DNA of 32,915 nucleotides from Candidatus Aenigmatarchaeota archaeon. GTDB lineage: Archaea > Aenigmatarchaeota > Aenigmatarchaeia > QMZP01. The notes under the pieces are model-generated. The model saw only the letters and a list, made by a program, of their open reading frames with translations, was not told the DNA's origin and searched no databases. The position numbers and the translations under genes were made by a program. The stretch is from contig JAFCEK010000003.1 of the NCBI GenBank assembly GCA_017609225.1, positions 1 to 32,915 of the forward strand, written 5' to 3'. Positions within the stretch are counted from its first letter, which is position 1; every line of letters begins with the position of its first letter. This document shows, one piece after another, positions 15,318 through 23,120 of this stretch.

Positions 15318-15906
15318 ATGGATGCAATAGAATGCATCAAGACTAGAAGGGCTGTAAGGGAATATGCAGGAAAGGAAATATCAAAGGAGATTCTGAAGGA
15401 TATAATTGACTGCGCAAGGCTGGCTCCGTCTGCAAGAAACCAGCAGCCATGGGAGTTTGTGGTTGTTACAGAAAAGGAAATGCTGGAAAGGCTGGGGGAT
15501 ATAACAGAATACGGGGATTTTATCAGGAATGCTGCTGCCTGTGTGATTGTATGCTGCGATGGGAGCGCAAAGTACTACCTGGAGGATGGTTCAGCTGCAA
15601 CCGAAAATATACTACTTGCAGCCAGGGCATATGGCATTGGCTCCTGCTGGATTGCGGGGGACAAGAAGCCGCACTGTAGGAATATAAAAAAGCTTCTGGG
15701 AATTCCTGAAAATATAATGTTGCCTCCTTGCAGCTTGGTTCGGCAACAGCTGTTGAACCAGAACCATACATCCATTGTTTGAAATAATGGTTTTCTGGTT
15801 CAACATAAAGATAGTGAGCATAGTTTCCATGGGCTATCCAAAAGGGAAAGCAATGCCGTACGGGAAAAGGAATCTGGAGGATGTTCTGCACTGGGAAAGG
15901 TTCTAG
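15318..15906 (+). pseudogene. Nitroreductase family protein interrupted by a mobile-element remnant
   Basis: The first 134 codons encode an FMN-dependent nitroreductase: RRAVREYAGKEI, then APSARNQQPWEFVVV, then GIGSCWIAG, up to KKLLGIPENI. At 15718 the frame runs into the hairpin element described separately and stops artificially at 15780-15782. Removing 15718-15808 joins GAAAATATAA to AGATAGTG and restores IPENIKIVSIVSMGYPKG and PYGKRNLEDVLHWERF to a stop at 15904-15906. That is the normal C-terminus of the family and gives a 165-residue protein. The 91-base insert is not a multiple of three. The restored stop overlaps the stop of the convergent DedA gene, the same tight packing as elsewhere here. 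The truncated product would lose a flavin-contacting C-terminal part, so function is probably lost. Confidence 0.9.
15718..15808 (-). mobile_element. IS200/IS605-like non-autonomous element, copy 1 (short form)
   Basis: The element is bounded by ATAA at 15714-15717 and ATAA at 15805-15808. The left hairpin is GTTGCC (15719-15724) with GGCAAC (15742-15747). The right hairpin has an 11-bp stem, TTGAACCAGAA (15753-15763) with TTCTGGTTCAA (15793-15803), and an inner stem CCATT/AATGG. A palindrome CAACAGCTGTTG links the two. It lacks about 24 bases of the left hairpin found in copies 2 and 3. Read on the minus strand, the sequence follows TTAT, the kind of tetranucleotide that IS200/IS605 elements target. 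There is no coding capacity. Confidence 0.75.
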
Positions 15907-16478
15907 CCCCTGCTCTCTCCCTGTATAATTCTGTAAACAACAAGAAGGAGTATAAAGGAAACTATCATCCCGAAAAACACATTCATGCCACCGAAAAACA
16001 CAGACCCCAGATATCCTGCCCATGCAAGGGTTATATGGGCTATGCATTTTCCAATAAGGCTTGCAGCAAGGAATTTTTTCAGGTTGTATTTTATAATGCC
16101 TGCAAGTATTCCAACAATATCATCAGGCAGGGGGGTGGCGGCAAAGAGCACTATTATAGGGAAGGCGCCATGCCTTTCAAACCATTTTTTGCTCTTTTCC
16201 AGGAGTTTTTTGTGTTTTTTCTTTATTGCCTTTCTGCCCCCAAACCCTATTATATATCCTGTGAGTTCTCCAAGGGCGGCGCCTGCCCCTGCTGTAATTC
16301 CAACAATCCATGGGTTTAGTATTGCCCCGAATGCAATTACAACAGCATAGGAAGGTATGGGGAAGATTATGCTTGCATTACCAAGAACACTCACAATAAA
16401 TATGCCCAGATATCCCCAGCTGTCTGCAAGTGACTGGGCCCATGTAATGAACTGGGTGCCAAGAGATGCAATGTCCAT
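15903..16478 (-). CDS. DedA/VTT-domain membrane protein
   Basis: The 191-residue polytopic protein has the SNARE-associated (VTT/DedA) pattern: a reentrant GNASIIFPIPSYAVVIAFG segment, then GAALGELTGYIIGFGGRK, then the loop FAATPLPDDIVGILAG, where acidic residues are conserved. DedA-family proteins are thought to move lipids across the membrane or to depend on proton motive force. Its start ATG at 16478 is followed upstream by an inverted repeat and TATA-like sequence shared with the divergent YjbQ gene. Its stop overlaps the ancestral stop of the interrupted nitroreductase by two bases. Confidence 0.88.
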   Translation of the reverse strand: MDIASLGTQFITWAQSLADSWGYLGIFIVSVLGNASIIFPIPSYAVVIAFGAILNPWIVGITAGAGAALGELTGYIIGFGGRKAIKKKHKKLLEKSKKWFERHGAFPIIVLFAATPLPDDIVGILAGIIKYNLKKFLAASLIGKCIAHITLAWAGYLGSVFFGGMNVFFGMIVSFILLLVVYRIIQGESRG

Positions 16479-16486
16479 AAAAACTT

Positions 16487-16529
16487 CTCCACTTTTATAG
16501 TTATATTGTAGACAGCTAAATAAGTGGAG
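16487..16529. promoter_or_regulatory. Inverted repeat in the DedA/YjbQ divergent promoter region
   Basis: CTCCACTT (16487-16494) and AAGTGGAG (16522-16529) form a perfect 8-bp inverted repeat across a 27-base spacer. It lies between two divergent starts, each with a TATA-like stretch 25-35 bases upstream (16503-16511 for DedA, 16537-16556 for YjbQ). The left arm falls close to the DedA transcription start. It could be a shared operator or a weak hairpin. Confidence 0.4.
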
Positions 16530-16576
16530 TCTTTAAGTTTATATTATATTTATTTCTACAATAATTAATCGGTATT

Positions 16577-16996
16577 ATGGCTGTTATAACAAAAAAACTA
16601 TCCTTCAGCACAAGGGAGGAAACAGACCTTATAAATATAACAGAGAATGTGCAGAAATTCGTAAAGGAAACAGGGCTGAAAAACGGCATTGCAACTGTTT
16701 TTGTGCCCGGCTCAACCGCCGCAGTGAGCACAATAGAGTTTGAGCCGAATCTTGTTTCTGATTTCAGGGAGGCAATGGAAAGGCTGATACCTTCAGATAT
16801 AAAATACAGGCACACAGAGACCTGGGGCGATGACAATGGAAAGAGCCATGTAAGGGCAGCATTAATGGGGTCGGGAATCACAGTCCCCTTTCAGGAGGGG
16901 CGGCTTGTACTTGGAAAATGGCAGCAGATTGTGCTTATTGACTTTGATGTTCCTGCAAGGGAGAGGGAGGTTGTGCTGCAGGCAATTGGCGAGTAG
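16577..16996 (+). CDS. YjbQ/UPF0047 family protein
   Basis: The 139-residue protein matches the UPF0047 (YjbQ) family throughout: an N-terminal FSTREETDLINITENVQKFV segment, GIATVFVPGSTAAVSTIEFE, RHTETWGDDNGKSHVRAAL and the closing ITVPFQEGRLVLGKWQQIVL followed by IDFD. Family members from several organisms have weak thiamine-phosphate-synthase activity, but their physiological role is unsettled. Conserved histidines in the RHTE and KSHV segments likely bind a ligand. It is the first gene of a plus-strand pair with the nitroreductase that starts 14 bases later. Confidence 0.92.
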   Translation: MAVITKKLSFSTREETDLINITENVQKFVKETGLKNGIATVFVPGSTAAVSTIEFEPNLVSDFREAMERLIPSDIKYRHTETWGDDNGKSHVRAALMGSGITVPFQEGRLVLGKWQQIVLIDFDVPAREREVVLQAIGE

Positions 16997-17010
16997 AGCA
17001 GGTGACAGTA

Positions 17011-17583
17011 ATGGATGTTTATGAGGCGGTTCTGAAGAGAAGGACTATAAGGATTTACAAACAGAAGCCGATAGATTACGATATCCTGGAGAAGTGCGTG
17101 AATGCAGCAAGGCTTGCTCCTTCAGGCGCCAATCTTCAGCCACTGGAGTATGTGATTGCTGATGATGAAAAAATTCTGCCAGGGGTTTTTGAAACCCTGA
17201 GATGGGCGGGTTACCTGAAAAACGGGGCACCGCCAGAGGGAAAAAGGCCAAAGGCATACATTATAATCCTGGGAAACAGGGAAATCAAGAAATCTGGCTT
17301 TGAGTATGATGCCGGCCTTGCTGCAGGCAGTATCTGCCTGACTGCACTTGAACATGGTCTGGGCTCCTGCATAATAGGTGCAGTTGAAAGGAAAAAACTA
17401 AGAAAACTTCTGGGCATACCTGAAAGCAGGGAAATATGCCTTGTGATAGCCCTGGGTTATCCTGATGAAAAATCTGTTGTGGAGGAATCTAAAGGGGACA
17501 TAAAATACTGGAAGGACAAAAACGGGGTATTGCATGTGCCCAAAAGAATGCTGAAAGATATACTGCACAGAAATGGGTTCTAG
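17011..17583 (+). CDS. Nitroreductase family FMN-dependent oxidoreductase
   Basis: The 190-residue protein has the FMN-binding start KRRTIRIYKQKPI, APSGANLQPLEYVIA and the later GLAAGSICLTALEHGLGSC and LLGIPESREICLVIALGYPD. These correspond to the flavin phosphate and isoalloxazine contacts of the NfsB/FRP-like fold. It would reduce an unknown electron acceptor with NAD(P)H. A GTG at 17002 is in frame, but GGTGA at 17001-17005 is a ribosome site placed five bases before the ATG at 17011, so that start is used. It is intact, unlike the related gene at 15318, and could compensate for its loss. Confidence 0.92.
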   Translation: MDVYEAVLKRRTIRIYKQKPIDYDILEKCVNAARLAPSGANLQPLEYVIADDEKILPGVFETLRWAGYLKNGAPPEGKRPKAYIIILGNREIKKSGFEYDAGLAAGSICLTALEHGLGSCIIGAVERKKLRKLLGIPESREICLVIALGYPDEKSVVEESKGDIKYWKDKNGVLHVPKRMLKDILHRNGF

Positions 17584-17633
17584 TCCCGGCTTCTGGGCTT
17601 TTCTATTTAAGCCAGTCAGGAGAATATTTTATT

Positions 17634-18605
17634 ATGTTTGAGCTTGCTGTGAGTTTTGCCGTGCTTGTTATAAGCATAGGCGGGCTTGTTTATTTTGCTG
17701 ACAAGGTAATAGATCATGCGGTGAGACTGGCGCATATTCTGGGCATTTCAGGCGCTGTTATAGGCATGACACTGCTCGCGTATGGAACCTCGCTTCCTGA
17801 GTTTGCTGTTTCAATGATTTCATCTTCCATAATGCATGGCAATCTTGCTGTATCCAATGTGGTGGGTTCAAACATAAGCAATATTGCCCTTGTTATTGGC
17901 ATAGCCGCGGTTTTTATGCCTCTGGCTTTCAGAAAGGAAAAATTCATGACTGACGGCATATTCATGATGCTTGCCACCATGCTGCTCATTCTGCTTGCCT
18001 TTTTTGGCGGCATATCCCAGGCAGCAGGGATTGTTATGGTTTTGATTATAGCCGGTTTTACATATTACATACTTAAAACAGCGGGAAGAGAATCAAGATT
18101 CAAGAAGTTCATAAAAAAAGCCGCCAGGCATATCCAGGCAATAAGAAGAAAGGCAGCAACAGCAGAGCATGAGTTTCTTATGGCGTTTCTCTATCTTATA
18201 GGTGTTGGGGTTTCAGGATATTTTGTTGTAAACAGCGCAATAGATGTGGCAAGGCTTCTGGGTGTTACGGAATGGGTTATCGGTGCAAGCATTGTGGCTG
18301 TTGGCACATCCCTGCCTGAGATAGTGGTAAGCCTTGTGTCTGCCAAGAAAAAGCAGCTGGGCATGTCAATAGGAAATATTGTTGGCTCAAACTGCTTCAA
18401 TATCCTGCTTGTGCTTGGGGCATCGGCTGCAGCAGGCCCGCTTGTGCTGGACATAGCAGGCATATGGATTGACCTGGTTTTCCTTGCTGTGCTGACCTCG
18501 CTTTTTTTCATTGCCCTGCTGAGAAGGAATGTAAGCAGGCCTGAGGGCATTTTATACCTGATCATTTACGCCCTGTTCCTGCTGCACCTGCTGAGGTTCT
18601 TCTAA
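17634..18605 (+). CDS. Na+/Ca2+ (CaCA, YrbG-like) exchanger
   Basis: The 323-residue protein has ten membrane helices in two inverted halves. Each half carries the ion-binding alpha repeat: AYGTSLPEFAVSM (49-61) with GNLAVSNVVGSNISN, and VAVGTSLPEIVVSL (222-235) with GNIVGSNCFNILL. The acidic residues Glu56 and Glu229 within these repeats bind cations. A basic loop of about 30 residues around 150-178 separates the halves. It exchanges calcium or a similar cation for sodium or protons. GGAG lies 11 bases before the ATG and a TATTTAAG box further upstream. Its last 54 bases overlap the end of the convergent AlaX gene. Confidence 0.93.
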   Translation: MFELAVSFAVLVISIGGLVYFADKVIDHAVRLAHILGISGAVIGMTLLAYGTSLPEFAVSMISSSIMHGNLAVSNVVGSNISNIALVIGIAAVFMPLAFRKEKFMTDGIFMMLATMLLILLAFFGGISQAAGIVMVLIIAGFTYYILKTAGRESRFKKFIKKAARHIQAIRRKAATAEHEFLMAFLYLIGVGVSGYFVVNSAIDVARLLGVTEWVIGASIVAVGTSLPEIVVSLVSAKKKQLGMSIGNIVGSNCFNILLVLGASAAAGPLVLDIAGIWIDLVFLAVLTSLFFIALLRRNVSRPEGILYLIIYALFLLHLLRFF

Positions 18606-19334
18606 AACAAAGTAAATCCTTCTGTTGTTTTTTCCCTTGTTTACAAAATCAATAAACTTTATCTTCCCAACCTCTTTTGTATTCTTAACATGCGTTCCCC
18701 CGTCTGCCTGGCAGTCAATATCCCCTATTGTTACAATCCTGAACTCTTTGATGTCCTGCGGAAGGCCTTCCAGGCCTTTTGCAAGCTTGGTCATTTTTGG
18801 ATCTTTCATAACCTCATCCCTTGACCTGAATTCAAATTTTATTTCAATGCCTTTATTTATAATCTCGTTTGCCATCTTCTCATAACTCTTCATTTTTTCC
18901 CTGTCAAACTCCGGCACAGAAAAATCAATCCTGCACTTTTCAGTATCAAGCTGGTTTCCTGTAATTAATGCTCCTGTCTCCCTGTTTATTATGCCGCTTA
19001 TTATATGTGCTGCGGTGTGGCTTCTCATTAGCTTGTATCTCCTGTCCCAGTCTATCTTGCATTTTACTTTGTCTCCCTGCCTGAGCTCATCACCGTCAGG
19101 GTTTTCAACCTCATGGGAAATCTGCCCCGAGAATTTGCCAACATAAACAACCCTGAATACCTTTCCGTCTGAAACTCTTGTCATTGTTCCTGTGTCATGC
19201 GGCTGCCCGCCTGAACTGGGGTAAAACGCTGTCCTGTCAAGAACCACATACTTTCCCTCACTTACGCTTTCCACCACTGCTTCAAACTCCTTCAGGTAAC
19301 AATCTTTCAGATACAAAACACTATCCTGCTCCAT
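18552..19334 (-). CDS. alaX: Alanyl-tRNA editing protein AlaX
   Basis: The 260-residue protein deacylates mischarged Ser- or Gly-tRNA(Ala) in trans. It has the N-terminal glycine motif SSGGQPHDTG of AlaX-M forms and the zinc motif HTAAH (His106, His110). The second metal motif reads DIDCQADGGTHV: His215 is kept, with Asp211 where AlaRS has the CGGTH cysteine and a cysteine three residues earlier (Cys208). I believe the aspartate version occurs in other archaeal AlaX-M proteins. The Gln-rich end (QQVQQEQGVNDQV) is coded by the stretch overlapping the exchanger gene, so it is probably a late extension. A TATA-like ATTATATTTATT lies 20-30 bases upstream. Confidence 0.92.
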   Translation of the reverse strand: MEQDSVLYLKDCYLKEFEAVVESVSEGKYVVLDRTAFYPSSGGQPHDTGTMTRVSDGKVFRVVYVGKFSGQISHEVENPDGDELRQGDKVKCKIDWDRRYKLMRSHTAAHIISGIINRETGALITGNQLDTEKCRIDFSVPEFDREKMKSYEKMANEIINKGIEIKFEFRSRDEVMKDPKMTKLAKGLEGLPQDIKEFRIVTIGDIDCQADGGTHVKNTKEVGKIKFIDFVNKGKNNRRIYFVLEEPQQVQQEQGVNDQV

Positions 19335-19368
19335 ATCAATTTATTAGAGAACATAAATAAATATAATT

Positions 19369-19824
19369 ATGGAATACTGGATATGGATGGCATCGCTTAT
19401 ATTTATTGCGGTGCTGAGCTTCTTTGTTACATTTGTTTTTTACAGGAGAACATCCATCGCTGTCTGGGGATATATAGGCGCTTTTCTCCCCGACCTGCCA
19501 ACGCTTGTGCTTGCACCTCTTGGAGCAACAGGCCTCTACACTGTGCAGCTTCTGAGCCATACCATTGGTGTGATATTCTGGCCTGTTATACTGCTGATAA
19601 TTGATGTTTTTCTTATAGAGTTCAGCCTGCTCAGGATTGCAAGGCCTTTTGGCTCTCTCCTTCCAGGGAGCTTCAGGATGGCAATAAAAATTGAGAAGCT
19701 TGTGGAAAGGTTTCAGGATTATTATGCAATACCAAGGCCTGAAAGGCTGAAGGCAGTATACATGTCCGGGGTCACTGCAGGAATAATAAACCTCTTTGTA
19801 GGCTTGGTTATAGGTAGTTTGTAG
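19369..19824 (+). CDS. Polytopic membrane protein, unknown
   Basis: The 151-residue product has hydrophobic helices at about 4-24, 32-52, 59-85 and 131-150. The second carries GAFLPDLPTLVL and the third LSHTIGVIFW, so an aspartate and a histidine lie near the membrane face, a pattern also seen in YdjM-like membrane hydrolases. The match is too short to call. The segment between helices 3 and 4 is charged and cytoplasmic-looking (IKIEKLVERFQDYY). It is divergent from AlaX with a 34-base gap, which makes the ATG at 19369 a leaderless candidate. Confidence 0.6.
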   Translation: MEYWIWMASLIFIAVLSFFVTFVFYRRTSIAVWGYIGAFLPDLPTLVLAPLGATGLYTVQLLSHTIGVIFWPVILLIIDVFLIEFSLLRIARPFGSLLPGSFRMAIKIEKLVERFQDYYAIPRPERLKAVYMSGVTAGIINLFVGLVIGSL

Positions 19825-19890
19825 ATTTGATTTTCCTGTTTGAAAAATGAAAGAATGGCTAGTGGGGGTGAATTTTATTTTCAAAACTTC

Positions 19891-21306
19891 TTAGTTTAAC
19901 CCTTCTTCAATTATTGTTTCTTGTGATATTTCATCCGACAACCCAATTTCCTCGGTTATTTGTTTTTGCTTCCATGTTCCTCTTGCAAACCAAACAATAG
20001 TTATAACTGCGGCAGTAACATTAGCTGCCGGGAATGCTATCCACAAACCAATTTCTGCGAGTTTTGTGTGCATAGACAGTATATAAGCTAATGGAAGTCT
20101 TAAAACCCATAAAGATATTATTGATAAAACCATAGAAACCATTGTGTTTCCTGTTCCCCTAAGAGCTCCGCTCAGGGCCATTTGTATTCCTATAAAACCA
20201 AAAGTTAAAGCCATTATCTTAATGAATAAAGCACTTGATTGGATTGTCACGGTTTCTCCGGGAATAAATACTGCAGATATCTGGCTGGCAAAGAAAAATA
20301 CAATTATACCTGCAAGAGTTAAAAAGATGAAACCTACCAGGCTGCTTAGCTTTACAATTTTATCCACCCTGTCTAATTTTTTAGCTCCCATATTTTGTCC
20401 TACTAATGTTGAAGTTGCCATAGACAAACCCATAGCAGGAATAATAACAAAACTCAGAATCCTGCTTCCAATACCAAAAGCAGCAATAGTAAACGTTCCA
20501 AAAGTTGCAACAAGAAATGTCATTATGGTCATTCCTAATGCTCCTGCTGATTGCTCTATTGATGCTGGAAATCCAAGTTTAAACATTTTTTTAATCAGAG
20601 GCACATCTGGTTTCAGGTCTTTCAAATGCAAATGAATTTGATATTTTCCTCTTATCAGTAACACTATTCCGATCATTGCAGCAAGCCCCTGTGTTGCAAT
20701 CGTAGCTATTGCTGCTCCACCAACACCAAAAGCAGGCATTACTCCATAACCGAATATAAACAATGGGTCAAGAATAAGATTTAGCAGAACTGTGCCAAGA
20801 ACAATATAAACTGGGGTTTTTACATCTCCAGCACCCCTCATTAATGACTGAAAAACCATATAAGTAAACATGAATATCATTCCAATAAATGAAATTTTCA
20901 TATAATAAACAGCACCGGAATAAACTCCCGGCTCTGCTCCAATCAGATTAACCATAAAAGGAGTTAAAAAATAGCCAATTACTGCCAATATCACTGAAAT
21001 AATCAAAACCATCATCAAAGTCTGAGAAGTAATATGATCGACAGCCCTTTGGTCATCTCTTCCTTTATATTGTGCAACAAGAATTGTTCCCGCTATGGTT
21101 AAACCCCCGCCAAATGAAATGATGAGAAAAATAAACGGAAAACTGATCGAAACTGCCGCCACGGCTTCTGAACCAAGCCTACCAACCCAAAAAGTATCAG
21201 TTAGTTGATAAGCTGTCTGTAGAATGTTTGCAAAAATTATAGGTATAGTTAAAAACAGTAATGATTTTAAAATTGAACCTTCAGTCAGATTATTTTTTGT
21301 ATTCAT
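19891..21306 (-). CDS. MATE family multidrug/cation antiporter
   Basis: The 471-residue protein has twelve membrane helices and the MATE signature near the first helices, QTAYQLTDTFWVGRLGSEAV, with matching segments in the second half (GIGSRILSFVIIPAMGLS). MATE proteins export cationic drugs or metabolites in exchange for sodium or protons. The open frame extends upstream to 21402, but a TATA-like TTATATAAAG at 21331-21340 lies about 30 bases before the ATG at 21306 (MNTKNNLTEGS). That makes 21306 the likely start and the 32-residue extension spurious. Codon use is visibly AT-richer than the AlaX and exchanger genes, which hints at later acquisition. Confidence 0.92.
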   Translation of the reverse strand: MNTKNNLTEGSILKSLLFLTIPIIFANILQTAYQLTDTFWVGRLGSEAVAAVSISFPFIFLIISFGGGLTIAGTILVAQYKGRDDQRAVDHITSQTLMMVLIISVILAVIGYFLTPFMVNLIGAEPGVYSGAVYYMKISFIGMIFMFTYMVFQSLMRGAGDVKTPVYIVLGTVLLNLILDPLFIFGYGVMPAFGVGGAAIATIATQGLAAMIGIVLLIRGKYQIHLHLKDLKPDVPLIKKMFKLGFPASIEQSAGALGMTIMTFLVATFGTFTIAAFGIGSRILSFVIIPAMGLSMATSTLVGQNMGAKKLDRVDKIVKLSSLVGFIFLTLAGIIVFFFASQISAVFIPGETVTIQSSALFIKIMALTFGFIGIQMALSGALRGTGNTMVSMVLSIISLWVLRLPLAYILSMHTKLAEIGLWIAFPAANVTAAVITIVWFARGTWKQKQITEEIGLSDEISQETIIEEGLN

Positions 21307-21330
21307 GACATTTAAGTATGTGTTGGCTTT

Positions 21331-21340
21331 ATATAAAGTT
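21331..21340. promoter_or_regulatory. TATA-like box fixing the MATE start, possibly bidirectional
   Basis: TTTATATAAA is close to symmetric. On the minus strand it sits about 30 bases before ATG 21306. On the plus strand it lies about 40 bases before the TTG at 21376 of the next open frame. Confidence 0.5.
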
Positions 21341-21375
21341 TCCTTTTTATTAATAAATCTTGTTTGCAGCTCTGA

Positions 21376-21753
21376 TTGCACATAACGGCTGTTAAGTCCC
21401 AAAAATTTTACAGAGAGTTAAGGAACGAAGCAACGAAGAAGTCCAGAAATCAGTTATTATCAGTGAGTGAATGCGGTTCAATACCTCATGGAATTCCAAT
21501 GGATGACGAAAAGATGGCAGAATTTTATAAAAACTTTCTTGCAGAGATGATAGAGCGTGAGGGAGGAGTTTCTCTTGATGTTGAACCACAATTCCAACTT
21601 TTAGACAGGCAACCAGAAAGAGTATTAGGAATTGGGGTTTATATTTTTAAGAATGGAACAGGACATCCAATTGAGACAATTTGGGATTTTAGACAAGCAG
21701 AGATTCCAAGATTTCAGTATAATGGGAATAAACTTACCCAAACCACCAATTAG
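21376..21753 (+). CDS. Hypothetical protein, start uncertain
   Basis: The open frame gives up to 125 residues and I recognise no family. The more protein-like part begins near residue 35 and contains GVSLDVEPQFQLL, GIGVYIFKNGTGHPIETIWDF and an aromatic end (RFQYNGNK). The frame starts with TTG at 21376; the first in-frame ATG is at 21499 and would give 84 residues, and a GTG at 21461 is another option. The 5' part overlaps only the rejected extension of the MATE gene. It may be a fragment of a larger gene. Confidence 0.35.
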   Translation: MHITAVKSQKFYRELRNEATKKSRNQLLSVSECGSIPHGIPMDDEKMAEFYKNFLAEMIEREGGVSLDVEPQFQLLDRQPERVLGIGVYIFKNGTGHPIETIWDFRQAEIPRFQYNGNKLTQTTN

Positions 21754-21804
21754 TTGTAATTTCTGAATTACATTTAATCTGTAGTTCATTGACTGTCTTT
21801 CTTA

Positions 21805-22650
21805 TCAATCCAATTTCTCAAAAAAAGTAAATTCAATCTTCCTTGGCTTTGTACTACCCGATCTTTGTTCATATGTATAATAATTAATTCCATTCATATC
21901 ATCTATACCAAAGATGTTTCTTATCATTGCCATTTTTCCCCTCTTTGTATAACCTCCAATAATCTCATATGCTTTGGCTTTAAATTCTTCCTGATCTTCA
22001 AACAATATATCCAGAGGTTCTGTAACTAAAATACCGCCTTTCTCCAAACTGTCAACACAGAATCTTAATACATTTTCATAATCTTTGATTCTCCAGTCTT
22101 CTTCTTCCGTTAGAAATTTGTAATCTGTTTCTTTTTCAAGTTGGGGGCATATACCGAAAGGATTTCTTAAAAGAGCAATCTGCATATGTCCGGGTTTCAT
22201 TCCAGATGGAAAATCAGAAGATTCCAGGTCATGAGGAATATAATGTATTCTCGGTGGGAACAAACGACCAACAAGACCTTCAATTTTATCATCAACATAA
22301 ACAGAAAGACGTTTTACCCATTTTTTCTTATCCACTTCATATGCTCTATCTATAAGGAACCACTCAGAACCTCCTAGATGGTACACTATTTCATCTTTAC
22401 CCGCGGCTGGATAAACACCCTTATAATGCTTGCCGGCTCTCTCTTCAAGAAATCTATGCATTAACATTTTAGTGTATCTGTTGTGTCTATTTCCATATGA
22501 TATAAATTTTTTTACAATTTCATCATCATCATATACCGGAAAGCAACCATCATTCTCAGGCTCATGGGTTTCATGAAACTGACAAATAAGGTTATCTAGT
22601 TCAGGTTCTATTTTCCTTGCATGATATAATAAAGTTTTTATCTTATTCAT
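21805..22650 (-). CDS. Unknown protein with a possible class I methyltransferase-like fold
   Basis: The 281-residue protein is not one I can name. Two segments recall a Rossmann methyltransferase: HYKGVYPAAGKDEIVYHLGG followed by EWFLIDRAYEVD (glycine loop and acid after strand 2), and NVLRFCVDSLEKGGILVTEP (strand 4 and the turn to strand 5). The canonical GxGxG is absent, so SAM binding is uncertain. A HxxxH-like LICQFHETHEPENDGC near residue 22 could bind metal. The ATG at 22650 is preceded by very AT-rich sequence with TATA-like words at 22656-22684. Codon use matches the MATE gene. Confidence 0.5.
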   Translation of the reverse strand: MNKIKTLLYHARKIEPELDNLICQFHETHEPENDGCFPVYDDDEIVKKFISYGNRHNRYTKMLMHRFLEERAGKHYKGVYPAAGKDEIVYHLGGSEWFLIDRAYEVDKKKWVKRLSVYVDDKIEGLVGRLFPPRIHYIPHDLESSDFPSGMKPGHMQIALLRNPFGICPQLEKETDYKFLTEEEDWRIKDYENVLRFCVDSLEKGGILVTEPLDILFEDQEEFKAKAYEIIGGYTKRGKMAMIRNIFGIDDMNGINYYTYEQRSGSTKPRKIEFTFFEKLD

Positions 22651-22727
22651 AAAGTATATTTAAATATATCCTTTTTAAATATTACTTTTTAGTAGTTACA
22701 ATTATTTGAAACAAAAATTCATTTCAT

Positions 22728-23120
22728 TTGATCATTGTCAATAATAAATACCCTGTTCAAATTCTTTCATCTTCTTCGGACAGGGGACGTGAAAGTGCAG
22801 AAATTCTGGCATCAGTATTAGAAATCGAGGATATTGAAACATTTGATTATTTATGGTCTGGGGGCGATTCTCCTTTGAAACCTGCTGGAGATATACCAAA
22901 AGTTCATAAATTAGTATCAGAACGAAGAGAACAAGCAACTGGAATAATAATCGTAACACATTCAGAAATAACAGATAATTATCCGAAACATTTTACAAAG
23001 CAAGAATTCGGAAAATTTCTATATTTTGATAAAATCCCTAGAGGAGAAGCATATTCATTAGATCTTAAAGCAAAAGAATGGAAACTATTACCATCAGGGA
23101 TTATTGTCCATAAGATTTAG
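22728..23120 (+). CDS. Histidine phosphatase-like protein lacking the N-terminal RHG motif
   Basis: The 130-codon frame matches the middle and end of the phosphoglycerate-mutase-like superfamily. ILSSSSDRGRESAEILASVL corresponds to the S-S-x-x-R-x-x-x-T-A-E segment, and GIIIVTHSEITDNYP to the second catalytic histidine motif (V-x-H, here TH at residue 77). The family begins with a V-R-H-G strand that carries the phosphorylated histidine; it is missing here, and no start codon other than TTG at 22728 or later codons is available. The upstream 77 bases before the divergent gene hold no frame for it. The gene is therefore probably a truncated remnant without phosphatase activity. Confidence 0.5.
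   Translation: MIIVNNKYPVQILSSSSDRGRESAEILASVLEIEDIETFDYLWSGGDSPLKPAGDIPKVHKLVSERREQATGIIIVTHSEITDNYPKHFTKQEFGKFLYFDKIPRGEAYSLDLKAKEWKLLPSGIIVHKI

Noticed and set aside
15718-15808. Rho-independent terminator after the nitroreductase
   Set aside because: The same two-hairpin block recurs with fixed ATAA flanks at three places and cuts a coding region here, so it is a mobile-element remnant, whatever later use it may have.
21307-21402. 32-residue N-terminal extension of the MATE protein
   Set aside because: The TATA-like box falls inside it and the family starts close to Met33.
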